A stretch of DNA of 64,000 nt, from positions 22,349,265 through 22,413,264 of the forward strand of contig NC_092573.1 of assembly GCF_037975245.1 (NCBI RefSeq). The letters run 5' to 3'. Each line of letters starts with the position of its first letter. Position 1 is the first letter of the stretch. Shown piece by piece: positions 54,301-64,000 of the stretch. Below the pieces are notes generated by a model. The model saw only the letters and a list, made by a program, of their open reading frames with translations, ran no database searches and had not been told where the DNA came from. This DNA comes from Apostichopus japonicus. Taxonomy: Eukaryota > Echinodermata > Holothuroidea > Aspidochirotida > Stichopodidae. Position numbers and translations under genes: made by a program.

Positions 54301-57300
54301 TGGCAGTGGGGGGTGGGAAGGAGTATGTGGGAGATGAGGTGGAAAGGATGTTGTGCAATACTGATGATCTTTTGAATCACTGGTCTTGGAAAATTCGAGA
54401 GAAAAACTTTTGAATCCATATGATAACATACAGGAATAAATGAGTCACAGAGTACCACAGGCAATAGAACAGAGAGAGACCGACCACGAGTCCACAAGCC
54501 GCCAGCGATGTAGTCTGTAACGACCTGGTGATCAGCAGACAGGCTGCGACAAACCAAAAGGCAAACTTGACGTTCCGCTCTTGAAACACAAAATTCACAA
54601 ATGATGCATGGACGTCATCGTGGAAACTGGATTTGCGTATGTACTTTTCGACAGATTTTCCGTGAGCGGTAGCCATGATGTTTCAAAGCTGTTGTATCGG
54701 TGGATTAAGTGTGCAGTTAGGCTTTGGAGAGAAAACGGAATATGAAATGTCAGAAACTGCCAAACACCGACAATGCACAGTTTGTATTGGATGTAATACA
54801 ATCCCTCAAATGTTACTAGCAATTGTGTGCTAGACTGTCTTCAATCTGTCAAGAGTCCTTACTGAGTAGTTGGAATCCACCAAATCATCTCTGTTAATGA
54901 TGAAATTATCACATTGTGAGGATAATAAAGACAAATAAATGCTATGAGCTAAGAGTCCAAGGGTACACTGAGTCAAAGTCCAGTCCAGGCTTTGAAGAAT
55001 ATGCATTGATTTTGTACTTGTTAAAGTTACATGAAGGAAGAATTGTCCACAACAATAGGATAAAATGGGCCTTTGTAATGACACAAAATTTGCTACATAT
55101 TAGGGATGTTGTGACATGAGATTTTTCATACCAATAGATTGTAATTTTTGTTCTTCTGAAAAAGAAATCACAATATATCATACAAAGCTTCTGTACAAAC
55201 CATTTACATTTTCAACTCAGCTAAGTCAAGTCAAGATAAGATAAGCAGTCCCTGATGTAACTTCTCAAGGCCATAGGTCAGTGTGTTTGTGATCATTACT
55301 GTAGCTTATATATAACGTTATCAGTTGATCTGGTTAGCAAACAAGATGGAAGGCAGAAACTCATATTGATATATATATGCTGAACATTGTAAAAACACTA
55401 CTTAGATATTATACCAGAAAGCCAGTTGGCTTTGTGATTCCTTACCATACAATGTGCTCAAAATTCAAAATATCTATCTGAATAATGAATGAAGAGCAAG
55501 TGAGTTAAATCTGTCCGATAATTATGTGAGAACCAGAAAAGATCAGAGCTTTCCAGCTCTTACTTGTATCACTCCCTTGTGGGCATCAACCATTTCATTC
55601 ACTGGGTAAGGATTTTACAGTTTAGAATTTGTATTCCTAAATGTTTCAATATCCCACAAGAAAAGATTTCATATGTGAAATATAGATGACATACAGATGT
55701 ATGAACCAAGGACATATTATTTTACCCATGATTTGGAGCCAGCAAATCAGCTCTTCTACCAATCATCTGTCATCCCTTTTTAATAATTGCTATTACTGAA
55801 TGAGAGTTATATGACATTGTTTATACACTGTGAAATATTTTCACAACCTGCTTATGAAGCAAAAGTAATCTATAAATCATAGAGAAAATGGTCAAATTTG
55901 AGACAACTTGAGATAACCTGTTGACCCCATGAGCCAATTTTTGCACCATTTGAGATAACCTGTTGAACCCTTGAAGGCCCGGGGGTGAACACTGATAAGA
56001 GCTGTTTTTTTATTGTGCATGCTTAAAGCTAGACTCAACTCTCTGAAGCGAATTTCATTTCCTGGATGACAAGTAGGTTGTTGAAGACCTATAGAGCCCC
56101 TTCACAAAACTATACTGAACTTAATTTGATCAACTTATTTTCACCGAAAGAAAAGCATAGCATTGGAGGATTCACAGATTAATTGTTGCTTCAAGTTTGG
56201 AGTATCATGTTTAAAAGGTTTTCAGACTTTCATGGCTGTTGACCTCATGTGACCTTTGACCTCTACCAATTTCAATACGATTCTTGCACTCAACAAGCTG
56301 AATCTACATACTAAGTGGGATTTCAAAAAAGATATAAATTTTGTGTTATCGTGTTTACAAGATTATCAGACTTGCACTTACAAGTTGACTGTAAATGACC
56401 TTTCAATAGGATTATTGTACTGTACTCACCAAGCTGGATCTGCATACTGTACCATGTATGAAGTTCAGTTATCGTGTTAACAAAGTTTTCAGACTTTTGA
56501 CCTTTGTTGACCCCAAATGACCACTGAAGGTCACAGAAAAGAATAAGATGGATCCAGATACCAAGTATGAAGTTAATCTACCATGAGCGTTTTGAGTTAC
56601 AGTGTTTACGAGCATGTGTCACATACAAACACACACATACACACTACCACGCCATCACCATCGCATATACATTCCTTCTGCCTCTGGCCAAGAAATCAAG
56701 AATGGCTACAATGTTTTTAAATTGACAAGACTTCTCAACATTTGAGGTTTGGAATATCTATCATATGTTGTTTGGAACTTTGTGTGTACAGGCATTTTAT
56801 GTTTTATGTGGTCTTCATTGAAGTCTGGTACTACATACAATCCAATGTGTTTTGTTGCTTGATTTTATAGTCCATTTAAATCCTGTAACAAGTTACAGTG
56901 TTTCATGATTATAGTTTACCTTAGAACTTATCTGTTTCTTTTCTGCAGGCAACAACCACAACACACATGAATATTATCAAGCTGTTTTGATTCACCTAAC
57001 TCATTCCAACATAGGTGAACATTAATTGTGAACACATAACTAGGTGGTTCTTATTTTGCTTCCATCTTAGAAGATGTCCAGCAACACTACTCTTTCCCAG
57101 TTGGATATTCAATAGCACAACAAAAATTTGATGAAACCAATTGCACAATAAGATTAAAAAGCTAATGATTCATTTAACTTGAACTCCTCACCTTTCATAA
57201 ATTCTTCTTCTTCAAAGCAAGTGAAAAGTGGTGCATTGCAAAGCAATGGTACAGAAAATTTGTCTTCACATATACAAAGCCTTCTTGTTCGTACAGTTTT

Positions 57301-60300
57301 CTAGCAGGTTTTTGTGCTTCTGTTGTCACAAGTTCAATGGCATCGTAATTTTGCTCAATGCAAAAGCTGATAGCACACTTTACAAGCTTCCTGGCAATCC
57401 CTAGTCTTCGGTAGTTCTGATCAACTGCTACCCTTCTGAGAAACGCAATCGAAGGATCTCCTTTCTGGGTAATGGCGATAGATCCTACGATATTACTTTG
57501 AGTAATGCCATTACCAATACCAGAACTACCACCATTACTAACGTTAGTAACAATTTTAGTGGTGTCTACAGCCACCCAAAAATTAGTCCTTGAATCTGTC
57601 TGATATGTAGTACACACATCTTCTAAATCAGTTATGGCTGGTCCCATCCACATGAACAAAACAATTGACCTTAGGATAATATATAAAGCTAAATAAACAG
57701 CGAAAATGATAGCACCTACATACAGCAACGATCTGGTCCAAATGTAAACAGTGATTGCGCAACACAAAGCTAAGGCACTTATGGAGGGTCTTCGTGCTGC
57801 GAGACAAAACCCAGTCCAAACCAAACTCAAATTTGCATCTTGTAATAGTTTCTTAACTTGAAGGGTGTCTCTTTTTTGAATCGGTCGAATCGTTATATTC
57901 ATGGCATGTAACAAGGGAGTACTTTATACTCGTGAAAGGCTTTTCTTATTGGTTAGAAATGTCACCTCATTCCCAGCTATCGTACGAGGTCGACCTGTAA
58001 ATTCGCAGAACTAGACTCAATTTTACTACTACATTGTTTAGGTTGTGACCATTCATCGACTGTAACGAAATGTTAGATTGGATTGTGATAGATCGATCCA
58101 TGATAAAAATGCCAAAACGTTAGACTCTCTCACCCTAAAATTCAACATGAGAGGGAGATTCCGATTCCTTGAACTATTTCATAATGACATGTTCCAAAGC
58201 TTGGGGGATAAAATGTACAAAGTTTCGTGGAATTTTACCTACTATAAAGTGTGTTCTGCAGACATTATCTTAGTTTGGAAATTGGTCTCATCAATTTTAC
58301 AAACAGCAGACAGGTCAAAGGTAGTTTCTGACGTCATAACTCTCAGCGGTTGTTGATTATGTTGGCCGAGCATTACATACAAGACGGGGAATGTGGAAGT
58401 ACATTTCCGTTCCAGGGCCTGTCATATTTCACATCATCAGTCTGTCAAACGATCATGCTTGATCCATGTTTAAAGTAATGGTAAGGGCAATAGAATTGTT
58501 CGAACGATATGTAGATCGTCTGTACAATGTAGAAAACAGATAAAATTTTAATATGTACAATTTATATCATATGAAGTCACTATGGCATACAGTACACACT
58601 ATGCACATGCATTGGTTTACATGAAGACTACAACCTGGCAATGATGATATCAACTGATCGGTTTTGCTAATTTAATGATCGAACCGCAAGGTTGCCCGTT
58701 TCCTGTCACATGGCACATCCAATCTCCCGAAAAACATAGTAAGATCCAAGATTATAAATTCGTTCTGATGATAAGGGGCTCTCACAGTTTGATTTTGGGA
58801 AATTTGGGAAAGGGTTGGGAGGGGAGGGGGAACTGCAGCACATTTAGTTACTCTTGTTCTTTCCTTAGACTGCCCAATCCCTTCATATGGGAAGGAGAAC
58901 AATATGAAACGGCTTTAATCGGCAACAGTACCTACGGCAACAACAGGGAAACAACATTATAGTGTTGTTTCATGACTATAGTCATGACCTATAACCACCA
59001 ATCAATCACAAAACTTATCTTGATAAGTGATATATTTAGACTCTTACAAAAAAATGCTATCAGCTGTCCATTGGATAGTGTTACCATCATACCTCTTCCT
59101 TTTTTTGGAGAAATGATCTGAGGGTCGCGGCAATGAAAGTGGCTGCATGGACTACTTATTCTAAATAAAGATCTTTCATTTGTTCAGGACAAACTGTTGA
59201 ATGTCATCTCGTGTTGTATGGTGATATATAAAAAAAATGGATTAACATTTGAACATTAATGCCAACACTGCAGGAGCCAAAGTAATCATCACTTTCATTG
59301 CAGAGATTTAACACATCTGGAAATATCATGAAAACCAAAATGGCTATAACTTGAACATTACTAACTCTCAATTGTTCTTGTACACTAACTCACGTGGTAT
59401 GGTATTTTGAACGTGTGCAACTGGGGGGGGGGGAGACTACTTTACGGTGGTCTAGAAGGAACATGGGCAAAATCTCATTTAATGCTTAGTATGAATTCAG
59501 TGCTATTGTTCATAATTTTGAATGTATGGACGCAAGGTGATATCGGATATGCCTTTAAGGACATAGGTTAATCCCTTCACTACACAGCCTCAGGGAGTTT
59601 TATTCATTTAGGTAAAACAAAACAAAGGTTAAATAAATCCTTTCTTGAAATGATGACATACGATGTTGGAGTTATGACGAAATATGGAATTTCAAGATAT
59701 GTATTTATGCCCTTTCTGGACCTCCGTACATATCGCGTAATTTTCTAAAATAGCACTGACACTAGTATACGTATACTTCTATTGTGGTCTTTACCCAATA
59801 TTGGATTGACGTAGGTGTTTAGTATTCCATAAGTGCACGCGCTTATGATGTCAATAATACCATTGTAACACAATCACGATCAAAAGCTGGCCATTGGAAA
59901 GACTCCTTTCACTCAATTGTTTATTTTGTATAAAAGGTTCGGAGCCCAGGGTATATTCATCACTTACCAGTGGAGTACCGTTCAAAACTAACCAACGAAG
60001 GAACAGAAAAGGCCTATCACAGACTGATAAAATGGAGAAACGTGAGTATATATATAGTATATCTTTGATTTTTATTCCTTAGTGGATTTTGATGAATTGG
60101 ATAGATATGTATTTTATCTAGAGGTGTATATCATTGCTGGTATATCATTGTAACATCATACGGTCTGGTACAATAGTGTGTAGTCTTGACTATACACGGT
60201 GTTACCGTGACAATGCAGAAATGGCGGTTCTGTTGTAGTGCGCATGTGTATTAAACTGATAACAATATCACTAGTTGGCCCAAAGTTGTTGTACTGAGCT

Positions 60301-63300
60301 AAGTATATGAATCTGAGATAATGCTTACAAGTTACACTGAGTACTTTATAGAAAATTACGTACGTAGCTTTAATCGGATTGTAGGCTAATGAAGCTAAAT
60401 TAAACTTTTAGCACCCTTGAAGAGAATTGGATGATTATTTGTTTAGTTTTTTAAGGGAAAGACTGAATACATTCTGTACAATGTTGTCAATAAATGTTAT
60501 GTATAGTTTACATGGTTGTGAAACGTTCATGTTGGTACGCCTAGCAAGCCTGGTATCCTGGTTCATTATAGGTTTTCCTTCAACCTCCCAAATCATTCAT
60601 TTCAAAAGTGAGAAAAATGTTCACCCGATCGAAATGGAGATCCTTTGGGTCGGCAATCTGTTTATTGTATATGATATATTAAAATTCTTTTTCCACAGCT
60701 ACTCAAAACAATACCTTTGAATATGAGAAGTCAGATGTGAAGACTAGCAGCCAATTTAACAATTACAGCCAATTCTCTAGAGACCAAGAGATTGGAAGTA
60801 TTACCAAAGAAATCGAAGAGTTACACCATCTAGATAAAAGCTCTTGGACTATCAGGAAACAAGATAATGTTCGAGGAGCACCAGTAAGTGTATATATATA
60901 TATATGTACTGAAATGTGAAACTATAATTTAGTTTTGTTTGTAAATTATTCATTAGTATATATAAGTGATATTTCAATGCATCATTATAAAAATCTTATG
61001 ATTACCCCCAATATGCTTTAATTAATTATAAAAATATGAATCTTCAGAAAAAGTGACTTTGATGACTTAAAAATAAACAATTTTGGTTTGCTAAACTTTT
61101 GAGTTATTATATTTTCATTGAACAACTTGAGTTTATCAGTCTCCAGAATTATTCTTATATAATTCCTGCTATTATATCAAATTATTTGTAAGTCTTTGAA
61201 ATAATAAATTATCTATATTTTCCATTAGACTCACATTAACTTCATTAAATAATCTCTCTTATTTTCTTGATTTTGATAGCACTGCATCGCATCATACAAC
61301 GAAGAAAGAAAAATGTAAGTTCAAAAATGACTCTTACTGTCATTGCATTTATAGTTAATTAAATCTCTAATTGCTAAATGTTTTTTATTTTATTAATATA
61401 ATTTTTTATTCCAGTATGTGTATATATTTATAACATATATTATTAATATTAATTGCTTGACATAGGGGTCCCCCCCCCCCAGTCGATGGGGACATTTTAT
61501 AAATGTTTTGATTTGTAATAATTTTCAATTTATGTTATACTTTTATATATAATTTCTGTGTTATCCATAAAGTAAATGCACGTTCGATCCTACGATTTTA
61601 ACTCATTATTTTTATTTAAATTTATCAATTAAGATTTAACAAAGTTAAATGTATGTTTCATTGTTTGATATTCAGGCTGAAGGTGTGTATCGATATTGAA
61701 GCCCCCCTCAACAAAGTTTTGACATATATCATGGCTCCACCCTTTGGTCTTCGGAACACGATTATCAAAGAAAGCCCATGTAATCCGGAGATTTTGGAGA
61801 AACTGGGAAAGGTTAGATTATTTAATTAAATTATTTAAATCACTCAGTATCATGTATGATCATGTTGTTGTTTGGTATATATTGAATTACCTTTTAATTA
61901 TCTCACTTCAAATTATTTTGAATATAAATCTTAGATCCTTTACAGGGGATTTCATATTTTAAGAGTTATGTAATATTTCAATAGAGACAAAAGCATCTTC
62001 AATAAACTTACTATTTTGTTTTTTGATTAATAAATAGCCGTAGGTGAAGCAAATGAAACATGGTTGATGTATTTACGTTCAGTGAATGACTTGCCTTACT
62101 TATTTTTAGTGTCTTATGGGAACACAAAAGATTGTCATTTATACAGTTTTGTAAATTCATTCTACTCGAAATGTATAAAAAAAAAGGATCAAAGTGTGAT
62201 GTGCTATTATAAACTTTGTGACCATGTTAGCGCATTAAACAGCTATTATTTACATTGTCCCTTTAAATGACAAGGCAATTTCAGGTTTCAGGGTTCGTTT
62301 TCTCTTGTAAGTTTATCCTCCAATGATAATTGTGCCTCATTTCCACAAAAAAACATTTATGCTATCATCCAAATTTTCTTTCCTGCAGGGAGCAGTTATT
62401 GGATACAATCAGATGCCTAAAATCAACTGCTGTGTCTTCCACATTTCTTCAAGAGATTGCGTAACGATGCAAGCTATGAAGCTACTCTCGTCTAACACTG
62501 CCCTCTACGGCGTAAAGTCGGTCGAACACAAGTCTCGGCCTCCGGTCGATGACGTTTACAGAATCGATTATCCACTGATGGGTTCCTACCTGCACGCAGA
62601 AGGGTAAGTTATAGGCAGGCGCGGCGGAACGGAAAAATTATTGGGGGGGCTAATGTGTGGAGACTATCTAAGCGGAGCGCCACCATCGGTTGGCGCAGAG
62701 CGTGCAAGAAAATTTTGGGTTTTTTCAAACCCCCAGATGGCCGGAAACGGCACTTCCCGAGTGTTTTATGCTTCGAATACCTAGCCCTAAAATATGGGTC
62801 TCAAGCCTGCAATTTCTCTGATTGCACGTAAAAGTCTGTAAAAACATTGTTATTTGTATATCCGATGGTGTTTTAAGAGAGTAGCTATTACTCGTAGTGT
62901 ACTCACAAAGACGTTTTTTGAGTGTAGTAAGGGCAGTGGCGGAGCTAGGGGTATTGGTCGGGGGGGGCAAGAATGGTCTGTAGGGGCACTTACGACACTA
63001 TCTAAGCGGAGAGCCACCACAGGTTGGCGCGGAGCGTACAGAAATTTTTTGAGTAAAGATACTCCCTAGATTGCAGGAAATGACCCTCTCCGGGCCTTGC
63101 TAATTTGCAGATAAACGGAGAATAAATAGGTGTCGTCGCCATTTTGTCGGAAAATTACACCAACAGAATATGACAAATGTCAATAGGTAGATGAGAGCGC
63201 AATAAAATAGTCAATAATCGCGAATAAGTAAAAAGTAGTGAAAAGCTGAAAAGGGCGCCAGCAGTCTATTGGAGAACTGGCTGAAATGAGGCAAGTCATT

Positions 63301-64000
63301 GGCCTAAGACGAAGTTGTGTTGAGCTTACCGGTACTCACACTCACTGCTTCCACTTTTCACGGGGCGTGAAGAAGCGGTTGGGGTGACAATGTGGTCTAT
63401 AGCCAGGGGACGGGCCGAGGGTCCCCCAGCATTTACTAAAATTATTACACCTGTATAGTATACGTGTGCATCGGACAGATCGACAAGTATGCATTGAAAA
63501 ATGGGCAGATGCACGTTTCGGAGCCTTGGTAAATATTGGGGGGCTTATCATGCATTTTCCCCCTCAACTTTTTTATTGGGGGGGCTGAGCCCCCCCAATC
63601 CCCCCGGTTCCGCCGCCACCGGTTATAGGATCTGACAGAAATGATACGTATTCAACAAAAAATACCCATATTTTATCACGACTGATAATTAAGCATCCAT
63701 GACTGCTGGGGCCAGGAAGGTCACAGAAATGATTCAAGTGTCACACAGTTACACAGAACCTCCATTTTGGAATGTATGTAACAGAAACCGGATATTTCTA
63801 CTTGAAACCTAAAATTCCTTGTGCAATGATTTATCTGTGTACTAGTTACAAAGCTAATTATGGTTGTGTGCCATATTACAAGCGCAGGTCAGACTACATC
63901 TGGCAATTGACACTTTTTCACTGAAATGCTGCTGTTATTTTTTTATTTGATTTCTTCTTTTTTGTTTTCATCTGGATCCATCAGTCCATCACAAATTACC

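Overview
This is eukaryotic, metazoan nuclear DNA: intron-split genes with GT-AG borders, AT-rich spacers, many microsatellites, and DNA-transposon, LINE and tRNA-derived remnants. The gene set (HYR-domain membrane receptor, ER cyclophilin, dynactin subunit 3, MTHFS, NAT8-like enzyme, rhodopsin-class GPCR) and the repeats fit a marine invertebrate deuterostome, most likely an echinoderm. That assignment is inferred from content; nothing in the window fixes the species.

Layout. 1-860: a 57-bp in-phase VNTR, then the last exon of a cyclophilin B-like gene (1758-1895, +). 3446-4157: a 50-bp minisatellite. 4500-5900: dispersed repeat rich in TGACCT half-sites. 6890-19730 (+): an eight-exon gene for a 704-residue single-pass receptor with a signal peptide, six HYR domains made by triplication of a two-exon cassette, a cysteine-rich membrane border and a tail with YMYV and NPLY motifs. 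Each cassette carries a 31-bp minisatellite in its internal intron. 20137-20574: a complete non-autonomous hAT element. 22891-28043 (-): all six coding exons of dynactin subunit 3, head-to-head with the three-exon MTHFS gene (28756-30912, +). 32934-35014: a 2.1-kb hAT-like element containing a second hAT. 38158-43137 (-): a five-exon gene for an unrecognised 233-residue tail-anchored protein. 46674-47924 (-): an intronless orphan class A GPCR. 50500-50867: an intact TTAA-flanked MITE of the family found in the receptor introns. 54377-54676 (-): a small two-membrane-segment protein. 57195-57914 (-): NAT8-like acetyltransferase. 60032-62603 (+): the first five exons of a START-like lipid-transfer gene that runs off the right edge.

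The genes do not form a pathway. DCTN3 and MTHFS are housekeeping genes that may share a bidirectional promoter. The most notable locus is the HYR receptor: its ectodomain was enlarged by very recent tandem duplication of phase-1-symmetric exons, the boundaries coincide with MITE copies, and the internal minisatellites differ in length between copies, so the locus looks set up for further copy-number change.

Limits: exon models come from splice consensus, phase continuity and protein similarity judged by eye. Transcription starts, UTRs and poly(A) sites are mostly not resolvable.
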